Assembly (NCBI RefSeq): GCF_011516635.5 | Contig: NZ_CP096255.1 | Span: forward strand, 3,842,501 to 3,906,500 | DNA length: 64,000 bases | Reading direction: 5' to 3' | From: Bradyrhizobium barranii subsp. apii | GTDB taxonomy: Bacteria > Pseudomonadota > Alphaproteobacteria > Rhizobiales > Xanthobacteraceae | In this document: piece by piece, positions 53,092 to 63,200 of the stretch | How the letters are laid out: the number at the start of each line of letters is the position of its first letter | Position numbering within the stretch: position 1 is the first letter of the stretch | Notes under the pieces: generated by a model | Database searches by the model: none | What the model saw: only the letters and a program-made list of their open reading frames with translations | What the model was told of the DNA's origin: nothing | Position numbers and translations under genes: made by a program

Positions 53092-54171
53092 CTATGCGCC
53101 CGAACGCACTGCTCGAGTCCGGAGCAAGCGGTACTTCACCGTTCGGGCGATTGCCGCCGGTGCGTCGTCGGGAATCGCGAAGCATGAGCTCGCGTTGATT
53201 TCGCACAGGACGTAGTTGTCGGTGCCGGCGGCGTCGCGGGGCCCGTACAGGAAGTCCGCGTCCCAGATCACTGGCAGCGACGGCTCGTCGATGCCGAGCA
53301 TGTCCATCAGCTGCGGCGTCCATTCGTTCTCCATCGATCTTCGGAGCGCCTGGAATTGCGAAGCATCGGGTCCGTGCATGATCCGTGGGCCCGGCTGCGC
53401 CTCAGGTGCGTCGGGGCCTTCCGGCGGCGGCGGGATCAGGGCCTTGATCAATTGATGCCCGAAGCCCGCGACCTTGGCGCCGCTCATGTAGCAGCGGATC
53501 ATGCCGTCGGGCAGACGGGGTTGGAACGCCTGGTCGATGATGCAGCCGCCCCATCCGAAATACGGTTCGCAGCGGGCGAGGAGGGCATCGAGCGGTACGT
53601 CTTCGGGTAGACTGCCGCGTTGGGCATGCAGTACGCGAACCATGGCGTCCGCGTTGGGCAGGGCCTCCACCTTCCACACCCCTCGGCCACCATTGCCGCG
53701 ATTTTGCTTGAGCACGCGCGGACCGTTCGCCTGAAGGCGCGAAGGAAATTCGGCGCGGAAGCTTGCGGCGGTGTCATAGCGATGCGTGTCGGCTCCCCAG
53801 CCGAGATGACGCGTTCGGTAGAGCACGTCCTTGACGCCCATCTTCAGGATCACGTCGGGATGTGCGCTCACCCATGGCCCTTGCGCCGCAACGTCGCGAA
53901 GCAGCGGGTCGAGGGCCTCGCGCGTCTTGCCCTGATGGATCGGATCGACCCAGACGAGCACGCCATCGACGGCGAGCAGTTGATCGCGGACGGCGTCGGC
54001 GAAGATCTCGTCGTAGATCACCGGCCGGGCTTCGATGCCGACCGCGGCGAGTGCTTCGAAAACGCGGACGAAGCGGCTGTTTTGCGCCGTCGTGTCCCGG
54101 CGCGCGGCAGCGTCGCCGCGGGAGAGGATGGCAACGGTATGGCGGAGAGGAGGGTGGCGTTCGGTATCCAT
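53092..54171 (-). CDS. ATP-grasp-like protein of the Cj0069 family
   Basis: 359 residues from the ATG at 54169-54171. An ATP-grasp-like core is visible: PRVLKQNRGNGGRGVWKVEA near residue 160, with the nucleotide-binding Lys and Gly-rich loop, and acidic metal-binding residues at the end (VIWDADFLYGPRD and YVLCEINASSCF). This matches the pattern of Cj0069-type proteins, of unknown substrate. It is convergent with the TRAP permease gene. Its start lies 161 bases from the end of the GFA gene to the right. Confidence 0.8.
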   Translation of the reverse strand: MDTERHPPLRHTVAILSRGDAAARRDTTAQNSRFVRVFEALAAVGIEARPVIYDEIFADAVRDQLLAVDGVLVWVDPIHQGKTREALDPLLRDVAAQGPWVSAHPDVILKMGVKDVLYRTRHLGWGADTHRYDTAASFRAEFPSRLQANGPRVLKQNRGNGGRGVWKVEALPNADAMVRVLHAQRGSLPEDVPLDALLARCEPYFGWGGCIIDQAFQPRLPDGMIRCYMSGAKVAGFGHQLIKALIPPPPEGPDAPEAQPGPRIMHGPDASQFQALRRSMENEWTPQLMDMLGIDEPSLPVIWDADFLYGPRDAAGTDNYVLCEINASSCFAIPDDAPAAIARTVKYRLLRTRAVRSGA

Positions 54172-54331
54172 GCGCAAGCTCCACGAATGGCGTGCTGCGC
54201 AGAGCTTGGACCGAGGTCTCACGGGGAGTCTGCTTCGTCCCCACGCCGATCAATCTACGTGAGATCGTGCGGCCGTTGCAAGATGGTGTTTGTGCGGTTC
54301 CATCCAGATGGCGAACGCTTCGCGCGCGCCG

Positions 54332-54739
54332 CTACGGTGGCGGAGGATAGCGGTCGAATGTCGGCAGTTCGTGCGCGCGCTCCATCCATCGAAGGCGCTC
54401 TGCGACCTGGATGTGCATCGTCGCCGGTACGGCATCGGGATCGTCGTAGGTCGCGCTCTGGACGTCGATGACCCCGGGTAACATGTCGGCATTGACATAA
54501 AACAGGCCGGTTCCGCAGTCGCCGCAAAAGTGCCGCCGGGCATGTTCCGAGGAGTGATACACCTTGGGCTCGCCCTTGGTCACCTTGACGGCATCGTCCG
54601 CGTACATCGTCCAGCCGACGACGGGAGCGCCCGCGTGAAGCCTGCAATCGCGGCAGTGACACAGCGCATGCACGATCGCTTCGCCCTCGACCTGATAGCG
54701 GATCGCGCCGCAGTGACAACCGCCGGTGATGGTGCTCAT
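54332..54739 (-). CDS. GFA-family protein
   Basis: 135 residues from the ATG at 54737-54739, with an AGGAACGC site upstream. Zinc-site cysteines: GGCHCGAIRYQ, ALCHCRDCRLH and HFCGDCGTGLF. Same fold as the GFA protein in the mutase operon, but the two are distant in sequence. Substrate unknown. The preceding gene on this strand is the TonB-dependent receptor, 138 bases away. Confidence 0.88.
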   Translation of the reverse strand: MSTITGGCHCGAIRYQVEGEAIVHALCHCRDCRLHAGAPVVGWTMYADDAVKVTKGEPKVYHSSEHARRHFCGDCGTGLFYVNADMLPGVIDVQSATYDDPDAVPATMHIQVAERLRWMERAHELPTFDRYPPPP

Positions 54740-54877
54740 GCGTTCCTCCCGATGGAAGACAGGTCTCGTTGATCGATAGCTCTCGAGACCTGCGGCTTCA
54801 ACGGCGCAATCGATTTGCGATTGCGTCCTACTGTCGCGTGACAACTCCTGCCACGGCGCGGGCGAGGGGATCCGCGA

Positions 54878-57328
54878 CTACCATTTGAACGAAGCCGCGA
54901 TCTCGTAGCTGCGCGGCGCGCCGAGGATGATCTGGTCGGTGTAACCCGGATCGCCCCAGGCTGCATAAAGCTTGTTCGTCAGGTTCCTCACGCGAAAGCT
55001 GATCCGGGTCTGGTCGACGCCCGGGAAATAGGCTTTGGGGATGTCGACGAACGCGTATGCGTCGAAGATCGTGTAGGCGTCCATCGTGACCAGATTGTCC
55101 TGGAAGTTGAAGCGGTCGCCGACGTGACGCACGAGGCCGCCGATCTCGACCGGCAGCTTCGTATCGAAGCGGTAGGACGCTCCGGCGTTGGCGATGAAGT
55201 TGGGAACGTTGGGCGGCGTCTTGCCCGAATAGGACTGGAAGTCGCCATTGCCGTCGACATAGGTGAAGTCGATGAAGCGCGACTGCACGAAGGCGACGTT
55301 GCCCCACAGCTTCAGGCCGCCGACCGGATTGACCGCGGCGGCGATCTCGATGCCCTTGGAGGCCATCTTGCCGGCGACGTTGAAGAGGATGCCGCTTTCG
55401 GGGACGTAGACGTTCTTGCGCTCGATGTCGAAGGCCGAGAACGTGGCCTCCGCGCGCTTGTCGGCCGACAGCAGCTTCACGCCGGTCTCGTAGGTTCGCG
55501 ACGTCGTGAGCAGCAGCGGCGTCGTGGGCCTGAGGATGAAGATGTTCGCCACCGTCGGGTCGGCTGCCGTCGCGTACTGGCTGTAAAGCATCACGCCGGG
55601 CGCGATGTCCCAGGTGTAGCCGATGCGTCCGGTGACCGGATTGAACGTCTTCGAGAAAGGATAGCTGGCTTTCAGGAGGCCATTCTCGTCGAAGCGGGTC
55701 CGCGACAGCTCGATATTCTCAAAACGGATGCCGCCGATCAGCGCGAAGGTCGAGGTCAGCTTGAGCCGGTCCTCGAACGACAGCGAGGCGGTGTCGAGAT
55801 GGGTGTAGATCTTCTCGTCGCTGCGCGGGCCGTAGAGGCCGCGGTCCGGATTGAGGAGGTCGACGTAGTCATTGAAGAACAGCGTGTCCTGCGAGACGTT
55901 GAACTGGTTGCTGCTCGCCGCCACGGTGGCGACGAAGCGATTGTCCATTCCGCCGAGATTGGAATTGACGGTGAGGTCGGTGATGTTGCCGTAGAGTCGC
56001 TGTGCGTGATCGAGCGCCAGGCGCTCGCGGTAGATGCTCTGCGCGCCTGCGAAATTGCCTACGGTCTGGTCAAACGACGAGATCTCGTTGTTGAACCAGT
56101 GCCGGTGGGCGTCATAGCCATAGACCTGGCTCTTCAGCGAGATGTTGTTGGTGATGTCCCATTGAAAGCCGCTGCGCAGCCAGAGCTCGTTGGCGCCGCT
56201 GTGATTGTCGAGCACGTTGTAGTTCGTGGTCAGCGTGCGCGCGTCGATGGTGACCGGGACCGGCGTGCCGCCGCCAAGGTAATAGTTGCTCCAGAGGCCG
56301 GAGACGACGCCATACGTCGGCACGATGCCCGGCGCGTTCGCCGGCACCAGCGGCGTCCCCCAGTAGAAGCGGTCGTTGTCCTGCCTGTATTCGGTCGCGC
56401 CCCAGATCCTCAGGTTCTCGTTGACGCGATAGTTCAGCTGGCCCGAGACGTTGCTGAGCTTCGAATAGGTGTCGTCGATAAAGCCCTTGTTGTTGAAATG
56501 GCTGATGTCGAAGCGGTAGTCGAGGCCGTTGATCAGCGTGCTGCCGCCCGATCCGTAACCGGCGCGATAGCCGTTGAAGGAATCGTAGGAGGTGAAGGCG
56601 TCGTTGACGATTGGTCCGGTGTGCGGCGCCTTGTTCACGTAGTTGATGGCGCCGCCGGTCGCACCGAGGCCCGCCACCAGCGAGTCCGGTCCCTTGATGA
56701 TCTCGACCTGCTGGAGGCCAGCCACGTCCATGGGACGGCCGGTCATGGTCGACGGCCCGATCGGGATGCCGTTGTAGAGCGTGGAGATCTGGTCGCCGGA
56801 AAAGCCACGCATCGAGAAGATGGCGGGCGCGCCGGGCGCATCGCCGCCGGTGACGCCGACTGCAGCCTTGGCGACGTCGGTCGTGGTCCGGATGCCCAGG
56901 TCCTGCATCGTCCGCTGACTGATGACCTCGACGGTCGCCGGCATCTCGCGCGCCGTGATGCCGAGCCGGGAGCCGACGTCGGTGACGGCTGCCGTGTTGA
57001 GCGGCGTCTGCACCGGGCCGCTCGGAGCTTGCGTGGCCGGAACGGCGACAGCAGGGGCGCCACGATTGCGTCCCGCGGCGCGCCGGGCCGCGCGCTGCTT
57101 CTGAGTGCCCGGGCTGACGGCAGGAGCCTGTCGCGGCGCAGGCGGCGACACGATCACCGGACCGACCTCCCGGGAGCGGTTGTCCTGCGCCGCGCTTTGC
57201 GCGAGCGCCGCGGACGACAAGGACACCGACGAGAGCAGAGTAATCAGGAAAGCAGGCGATAACGCCGGCCTCGCGCCAGCACGGAAATGAAGATTTTGCA
57301 CGACAACGCTCTGCGGCGACGCAAACAA
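54878..57328 (-). CDS. TonB-dependent outer-membrane receptor under cobalamin riboswitch
   Basis: 816 residues. A signal peptide (about residues 20-44, ALSPAFLITLLSSVSLSSAA, ending ALAQ) is followed by a low-complexity stretch rich in Arg, Ala and Pro. The plug domain has LGITAREMPATVEVISQRTM, FSMRGFSGDQISTLYNGIPI and VEIIKGPDSLVAGLGATGGA, and a 22-strand-type barrel ends in the aromatic EIAASFKW. By sequence it resembles siderophore receptors, but a cobalamin riboswitch lies about 110 bases upstream, so uptake of cobalamin or another corrinoid, or of cobalt, is more likely. No periplasmic binding protein or BtuCD lies in the window. Confidence 0.9.
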   Translation of the reverse strand: MFASPQSVVVQNLHFRAGARPALSPAFLITLLSSVSLSSAALAQSAAQDNRSREVGPVIVSPPAPRQAPAVSPGTQKQRAARRAAGRNRGAPAVAVPATQAPSGPVQTPLNTAAVTDVGSRLGITAREMPATVEVISQRTMQDLGIRTTTDVAKAAVGVTGGDAPGAPAIFSMRGFSGDQISTLYNGIPIGPSTMTGRPMDVAGLQQVEIIKGPDSLVAGLGATGGAINYVNKAPHTGPIVNDAFTSYDSFNGYRAGYGSGGSTLINGLDYRFDISHFNNKGFIDDTYSKLSNVSGQLNYRVNENLRIWGATEYRQDNDRFYWGTPLVPANAPGIVPTYGVVSGLWSNYYLGGGTPVPVTIDARTLTTNYNVLDNHSGANELWLRSGFQWDITNNISLKSQVYGYDAHRHWFNNEISSFDQTVGNFAGAQSIYRERLALDHAQRLYGNITDLTVNSNLGGMDNRFVATVAASSNQFNVSQDTLFFNDYVDLLNPDRGLYGPRSDEKIYTHLDTASLSFEDRLKLTSTFALIGGIRFENIELSRTRFDENGLLKASYPFSKTFNPVTGRIGYTWDIAPGVMLYSQYATAADPTVANIFILRPTTPLLLTTSRTYETGVKLLSADKRAEATFSAFDIERKNVYVPESGILFNVAGKMASKGIEIAAAVNPVGGLKLWGNVAFVQSRFIDFTYVDGNGDFQSYSGKTPPNVPNFIANAGASYRFDTKLPVEIGGLVRHVGDRFNFQDNLVTMDAYTIFDAYAFVDIPKAYFPGVDQTRISFRVRNLTNKLYAAWGDPGYTDQIILGAPRSYEIAASFKW

Positions 57329-57435
57329 ACCGTCACCGCGGTTGCCTTAGTCATCCACCTTCGCCCCAGGCGGCGGATGCACCGGCTACTTGTCCGACAT
57401 CAGGGCACCCCGCCCAATGCGTTCGCGCGTGACCA

Positions 57436-57632
57436 TGGCTGGCAGCAGGTTTCCTGGCTCGCGGGTCATCGCCTTCGACCACCTTCCCAGAGGCCCAAGC
57501 GGGGCTCCAGTGGCTTGTTTGGTCGTCGACTATCCGCCTACAGTTGCGGGGGCAGCCGCGGAATTGCCCACTGAGGTGGACGCACCGCATTCCCTTGAAG
57601 AGTCCTTGCGGACACTACCGATCACGAAACTG
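57436..57632 (-). promoter_or_regulatory. Cobalamin riboswitch
   Basis: Read on the minus strand, conserved riboswitch blocks appear in the right order: GTGTCCGCAAGGACTC, GGGAATGCGGTGCG, the GGCTGCCCCCGCAACTG box, AAGCCACTGG, GGGAAGGTGG, and GATGACCCGCGAGCCAGGAA then ACCTGCTGCC (the B12 box). It precedes the TonB-dependent receptor gene on the same strand. Binding of adenosylcobalamin should switch the receptor off. Confidence 0.92.
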
Positions 57633-57865
57633 GCATCAGGGGATGAGCGCGTCAACATCCGCGCGGGCTGTTCGACGGGCCGGTCGGTCGATGGTGGCCT
57701 TGTGTTGCTGTTTTGCACGATAGTCCGAGGGGCTGCGTCGAAACGTCCAACCCGGCCTCCTTGCGAGCCTGGGTAACGAACGCTTGACCACGATCAATGA
57801 CTGCCTTTGGTGTCCGAATATGCTACTGAGGCCGAGTTCCGGCCCGACAAGGCAAGTCGATATTG

Positions 57866-58231
57866 ATGCAGTTCGTCCGTACCATCCTGGCAGTCGCCAT
57901 CGCCATATCCTTGGCGATGCTGCCGGTTGGCGCGTCCGCGGCGAACCTCGCAATGTCGCCGGATGGCATGCAGACGGCCATGCACGTGAGCGGCGACGCC
58001 GAGATGTCGATGGACGATTGTTGTCCCGACATGAAGGGAACGGGCTCCCATAGCGGCGGCTACAAGTGCGGGATGGGCTTCTGCTGCGTTGGCGGAATCA
58101 TCGCGCTCGGTGATGTCCGGCCCGTGGCGTTCGAACGTCTCGCCGTCATGGCCAGCACGATGGCTATCCCCCCGGATCAGGTCGTTTCCGTCCGCGGCGG
58201 CAGTCCTCCTTTCCGACCTCCTCGAATCTGA
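57866..58231 (+). CDS. Small exported Met/Cys/His-containing protein
   Basis: 121 residues from the ATG at 57866. A signal peptide is clear (VRTILAVAIAISLAMLPVGA, cleavage near ASAA). The mature part has clusters of potential metal ligands: MHVSGDAEMSMDDCCPDMKG, then HSGGYKCGMGFCCVGG. Its position before a Cus-type efflux set suggests a periplasmic copper- or silver-related role, but no named family is recognised. The right end is less convincing. Confidence 0.65.
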   Translation: MQFVRTILAVAIAISLAMLPVGASAANLAMSPDGMQTAMHVSGDAEMSMDDCCPDMKGTGSHSGGYKCGMGFCCVGGIIALGDVRPVAFERLAVMASTMAIPPDQVVSVRGGSPPFRPPRI

Positions 58232-58333
58232 TCTCGCAAAGCCCGAGACGCGAGCGGCAGGCCTGCTCGCGACGACGACTGACGTGCGCGCTTCACGCGC
58301 CACGGCGAAAGATCAATTCATGAGGACAGGACA

Positions 58334-58726
58334 ATGCTTTCCAAGATCAGCACCGCGGCTCTCGCCGCCACCCTTTCGCTTGCCGCTTCCGCCGCGATGG
58401 CGGGCGCGGGCGACTACGCCTTCGAGCCCGTCACTCCGCAGATGAAGAACGGCGAAGACGTCACGCTCGCCGTTCGCCTGACGAACAAGCAGACCGGCAA
58501 GCCGATACCGGACGCGGTCATCTTCAAGACCCGCCTCGACATGGCCCCGGACGGGATGGCCGAGATGGAATCGGCGGTCGCGCCGCTGCCGTCCAGGGAG
58601 CCGGGTGTGTACGCCTTCAAGACGGACCTGCCGATGGCCGGCCGCTACCAGATGACGCTGTCCGTGAAGGTGCAGGGCGAACCGGAGACCGTCACCGGCA
58701 AGGTGATCGTCACGGCGGTCAAGTGA
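58334..58726 (+). CDS. YtkA/FixH-like periplasmic protein
   Basis: 130 residues. The signal peptide (STAALAATLSLAASAAMAGA) is followed by an Ig-like beta domain: TPQMKNGEDVTLAVRLTNKQ, the Met-containing loop RLDMAPDGMAEME, and YAFKTDLPMAGRYQMTLSVK. This fits the YtkA/FixH-like fold, often near metal-handling proteins, where the Met-rich loop may bind copper. It lies directly upstream of the efflux adaptor gene and likely shares its transcript. Confidence 0.83.
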   Translation: MLSKISTAALAATLSLAASAAMAGAGDYAFEPVTPQMKNGEDVTLAVRLTNKQTGKPIPDAVIFKTRLDMAPDGMAEMESAVAPLPSREPGVYAFKTDLPMAGRYQMTLSVKVQGEPETVTGKVIVTAVK

Positions 58727-58810
58727 GCGTTCGGGCGCTGCCCGGCGGCGCCCGACATTCCCCTTTTTCATTCACACGGACGCGCGCTCCCGGGCGCGCG
58801 GATACACGAC

Positions 58811-60244
58811 ATGAAAACGCTGCGTCTCCTGACGGCACTTGCGCTGGGCGGTGGCCTGGTCCTGGCCGGCTACTACTGGCATTCGAACGGTGCGGGCTGG
58901 CTCGCTGAGGCCGACATATCATCGGCTGCGGCTGCCGCGGAGCCAACGCCGCTCTACTACCGCGATCCAAGCGGTGCGCCGCTCTGGTCCGCTGGTCCGA
59001 AGAACGACGACCGCGGGCGGGACTATCTGCCGGTCTACGACGAAGATGGAACGGCCGGCGCGCCGGCGCTACCGAAGGCGCAGGCGGCTTCGCCGCGAAA
59101 AATCCTCTACTACCGCAATCCCATGGGGCTGCCCGATACGTCGACCGTCCCAAAGAAGGATCCGATGGGGATGGACTATGTCGCCGTTTACGAAGGCGAC
59201 GACACCGACGACGGCACGGTGAAGCTGTCGCCCGGCAAGATCCAGCGCGCGGGCGTGAAGTCCGAGCCCGTCGCGCGGCGCTCGATCCGGGTCTCGGTGA
59301 AGGCGCCCGGCACGATCCAGCTCGATGAACGTCGCGTGTCGGTGATCGCGATGCGCGCCGAAAGCTTCGTACAGAAGGTCGCCGACGTGACCACCGGCAC
59401 GCGCGTGAAGGCCGGCCAGCCGCTGATGGAGATCTACAGTTCGGCGGTGGCGTCCGCAGCCGCGGAATATCTCGCGACGATCACCTCCAAGACGGTCGGC
59501 GGTGTCGAGATGTACGGCCGCGGCTCGCGACAGCGGCTGGCCAATCTCGACGTTCCCGAGTCCGTCATTGCGGAGATGGACAAGACGCACACCGCGCCCG
59601 TCGCCATACGCTGGTCTGCACCGCGCGACGGGGTCGTGCTCGAACGCAACGCGATCGAAGGTATGCGGGCCAATCCCGGCGACGTCCTGTTCCGGATCGC
59701 GGACACCTCGGTCGTCTGGGCGCTGGTCGACGTGGCCGAGCGCGATCTCGGCAACATCGCGGAGGGGCAGTCAGTCGCGGTGCGCGCGCGCAGTTTCCCC
59801 GGCCGAACCTTCACCGGGACAATCGCTGTCGTCTATCCGCAGGTGAACCGCGACACGCGAACCGTTCGCGTCAGGATCGAGCTTGCCAATCCGGACGCGG
59901 TGCTGCTGCCCGACATGTACGTCGATGCCGACATCGACACGGCCGATGCCGCGCCCGTCCTGGCGATACAGGACAGCGCGGTGCTCGACACCGGCAGCCG
60001 GCAGTCCGTCCTCGTCGACAAGGGGGAAGGGCGTTTCGAACCGCGGGAAGTCAAGCTCGGCCGTCGCGGCGGCGGCTATGTCGAGGTGCGCCATGGTCTC
60101 GCGGACGGCGAGGCGGTGGTGACCTCCGCCAACTTCCTGATCGATGCGGAAAGCAACCTGAAGGCGGCGCTGAAGGGGTTTGGCGAGGCGGCGTCCCAGG
60201 CCACCGACGCCGGCCCTGGCAATGCAACGGGAGATCACAAATGA
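58811..60244 (+). CDS. CusB-like periplasmic adaptor of heavy-metal RND efflux
   Basis: 477 residues. One N-terminal membrane anchor or signal (LLTALALGGGLVLAGYYW) is followed by two copies of a heavy-metal-binding-like segment, about residues 50-80 (YYRDPSGAPLWSAGPKNDDR) and 97-130 (YYRNPMGLPDTSTVPKKDPM then GMDYVAVYEG). The first copy has lost the Met residues. The membrane fusion core with barrel-sandwich (SVKAPGTIQLDERRV and PRDGVVLERNAIEGM) and beta-barrel follows. It links the RND pump to an outer-membrane channel for export of copper or silver ions. Its stop overlaps the pump start by four bases. Confidence 0.9.
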   Translation: MKTLRLLTALALGGGLVLAGYYWHSNGAGWLAEADISSAAAAAEPTPLYYRDPSGAPLWSAGPKNDDRGRDYLPVYDEDGTAGAPALPKAQAASPRKILYYRNPMGLPDTSTVPKKDPMGMDYVAVYEGDDTDDGTVKLSPGKIQRAGVKSEPVARRSIRVSVKAPGTIQLDERRVSVIAMRAESFVQKVADVTTGTRVKAGQPLMEIYSSAVASAAAEYLATITSKTVGGVEMYGRGSRQRLANLDVPESVIAEMDKTHTAPVAIRWSAPRDGVVLERNAIEGMRANPGDVLFRIADTSVVWALVDVAERDLGNIAEGQSVAVRARSFPGRTFTGTIAVVYPQVNRDTRTVRVRIELANPDAVLLPDMYVDADIDTADAAPVLAIQDSAVLDTGSRQSVLVDKGEGRFEPREVKLGRRGGGYVEVRHGLADGEAVVTSANFLIDAESNLKAALKGFGEAASQATDAGPGNATGDHK

Positions 60245-63200
60245 TCGCCCGCATCATCGCCTGGTCGGCGCGCAATCTGCTGCTCGTGCTGTTCGGGACC
60301 GGCTTCGCGGCCGCCGCCGGCCTCTACGCCCTGGTTCACCTTCCGCTGGATGCGATCCCGGATCTCTCGGATACGCAGGTCATCGTCTACACCGAGTATC
60401 CCGGCCAGGCGCCGCAAGTGATCGAGGATCAGGTCACCTATCCGCTGACGACGGCGATGCTCACCGTACCGAAATCGAAGGTCGTACGCGGCTTCTCGTT
60501 CTTCGGCGTCTCCTTCGTCTATGTGATCTTCGAGGACGGCACCGACATCTATTGGGCGCGGTCGCGCGTCATGGAATTCCTGAACGGCGCGGCGTCCAGG
60601 CTTCCCGCCGGCGTCACCCCGACCATCGGGCCCGACGCGACCGGCGTCGGCTGGGTCTACCAATACGCCGTCGTATCGAAGGAATTGAACCTGGCGGACA
60701 CGCGTACGATCCAGGACTGGAATCTGAAGTTCGCGCTGGCCAAGGCCGAAGGCGTCGCCGAGGTCGCCAGCGTCGGTGGCTTCGTCAAGCAGTACAACGT
60801 GGTCCTCGACCCGCAGCGGATGCGCGACCGCGGCATCAGCATGCAGAAAATACGTGAGGCAATCCGCGCCAGCAACGCCGACGTCGGCGGCCGCACCGTC
60901 GAGCTCTCCGAGTTCGAATACGTCATTCGCGGCAAGGGCTACATCAAGAGCATCAACGATCTCGGTAACATCGTGCTGAAGACGAGCAACGGCACGCCGG
61001 TGCTGCTGCGGGACGTCGCCAGCGTCGAGCTCGGGCCGGACGAGCGGCGCGGCATCGCCGAATTGAACGGCGAGGGCGAGGTCGCAAGCGGCATCGTGCT
61101 GCAGCGGTTCGGCGTCAACGCCCTCGACGTCATCGAAAACGTCAAGAAGCGGTTCAGGAGATCGCGAGCAGCCTGCCGAAATCGGTCGAGATCGTGCCGG
61201 TCTACGACCGCTCGAACCTGATCTACGCGGCCATCGATACCCTCAAGCATACCCTGTTCGAGGAGAGCATCGTCGTCGGGCTCGTCTGCATCGTGTTCCT
61301 ACTGCATGTCCGCAGCGCACTCGTCGCGATCCTGATGTTGCCGGTCGGCGTGTTGATGGCGTTTGGCGCCATGAAGCTGCTCGGGCTGGGATCGAACATC
61401 ATGAGCCTCGGCGGCATCGCGATCGCGATCGGCGCCATGGTGGACGCTGCCATCGTCATGATCGAGAACGCACACAAGCACCTCGAACGGGCGGGGCCCG
61501 ATCAGTCGCGCGTGCAGGTTCTGATCGACGCAGCATCCGAGGTCGGCCCCGCGCTCTTCTTCAGCCTGTTGATCATCACCGTGTCGTTCATGCCGATCTT
61601 CACGCTGGAATCGCAGGAGGGCCGATTGTTCAGCCCGCTGGCGTTCACGAAGACCTTCTCGATGGCTGCCGCGGCCTTGCTGTCGGTCACCCTGGTGCCG
61701 GCGCTGATGGTGATCTTCGTCCGCGGCAGGATCGTCCCGGAGAGCAGGAACGCCATCAATCGCGTCTTGATCTGGGTCTACCGTCCCGTGATCAAGGGGG
61801 TTCTGCGCGCCAAGACGCTGGTCATCCTGGCTTCGCTCGTCGTGCTTGCGGTGACGATCTGGCCGGCGCGCCAGCTCGGCACCGAGTTCATGCCGGCGCT
61901 GAACGAGGGAACGCTGCTCTACATGCCAACGACGCTGCCCGGCATTTCGGTCACCAAGGCGGCCGAGCTGATGCAGATGCAGGACCGCATCATCAAGTCG
62001 TTCCCGGAGGTCGCTTCGGTCTACGGCAAGGCGGGGCGAGCAGCCACTGCGACCGATCCCGCCCCGACCGAGATGTTTGAGACGATCGTCAACCTGAAGC
62101 CGAAGGAGCAGTGGCGTTCCGGCGTTACCGTCGACAGTCTCATCGCCGAGATGGACAAGGCGTTGCAGTTTCCGGGTGTCTCCAATGCCTGGACCATGCC
62201 GATCAAGGCACGTATCGACATGCTCTCGACCGGAATCCGCACGCCGGTCGGCGTCAAGGTCATGGGCAATGACCTCGCCGAGATCGACCGGCTCGCGAAG
62301 CAGATCGAACGCGTCATCAAGACCGTACCCGGCACCTCGTCGGCCTACGCCGAGCGCGGCATCGGCGGCTATTATCTCGAGATCGTTCCCGACCGTGAGG
62401 CGCTCGCCCGTTACGGCATCCTGATCCAGGACGTCCAGGACACCATCGCGGCCGCGCTCGGCGGTCAGACGGTCACGACGACCGTGGAGGGACGGCAGCG
62501 GTTCACGGTGAACATGCGCTATCCGCGCGACCTTCGTGACAACCCCAAGGCCATCGCCAGCGATATCCTGGTGCCGATGCCGTCGGGCGGCGCCGTGCCG
62601 CTCGGCGAGGTGGCGAAGGTCGAACCCGCGCGCGGGCCGACGTCGATCCGGACGGAGAACGGCCAGCTTGCGACCTACATCTATGTCGACATCCGGGATC
62701 GCGACATCGGAAGCTACGTCGCCGACGCGCAACGCGCCGTGACGGAGAGCATCCGGTTTCCCGCCGGCACCTACGTCGTGTGGAGCGGCCAGTACGAATA
62801 TCTGCAGCGCGCCGCGGCCCGTCTGAAGATCGTCGTGCCCGTGACGCTCACGATCATCTTCCTGCTGCTGTACCTGAACTTCCGGGCGATGACCGAGACC
62901 CTGATCGTGATGCTGTCGCTGCCGTTTGCGCTGGTCGGCGGCATCTGGATGATGTGGTGGCTCGGCTTCAACCTGTCCGTTGCCGTCGCGGTCGGCTTCA
63001 TCGCGCTCGCAGGCGTCGCCGCCGAGACGGGTGTCGTCATGCTGATCTACCTTGACCACGCACTGGCCGAGGTCAAGGCTAGGTGCAGCGCCGAGGGAAG
63101 GCCACTGACGCGCCGGGATCTCCACGACGCCATCATGGTGGGCGCGGTCGAGCGCGTGCGGCCCAAGATGATGACGGTGGTTGCCATCATGGCCGGTCTG

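Noticed and set aside
55124..57262. Plus-strand open frame of 712 codons over the TonB receptor gene
   Set aside because: Antisense to a receptor with full plug and barrel signatures; composition is typical of a shadow frame.
57530..57718. Minus-strand 62-codon frame upstream of the TonB receptor
   Set aside because: It overlaps the conserved blocks of the cobalamin riboswitch, which explain the sequence better.
61299..63125. Minus-strand open frame of 608 codons over the CusA gene
   Set aside because: Antisense to conserved RND sequence, with no motifs and an extreme Asp/His/Arg/Gln composition.
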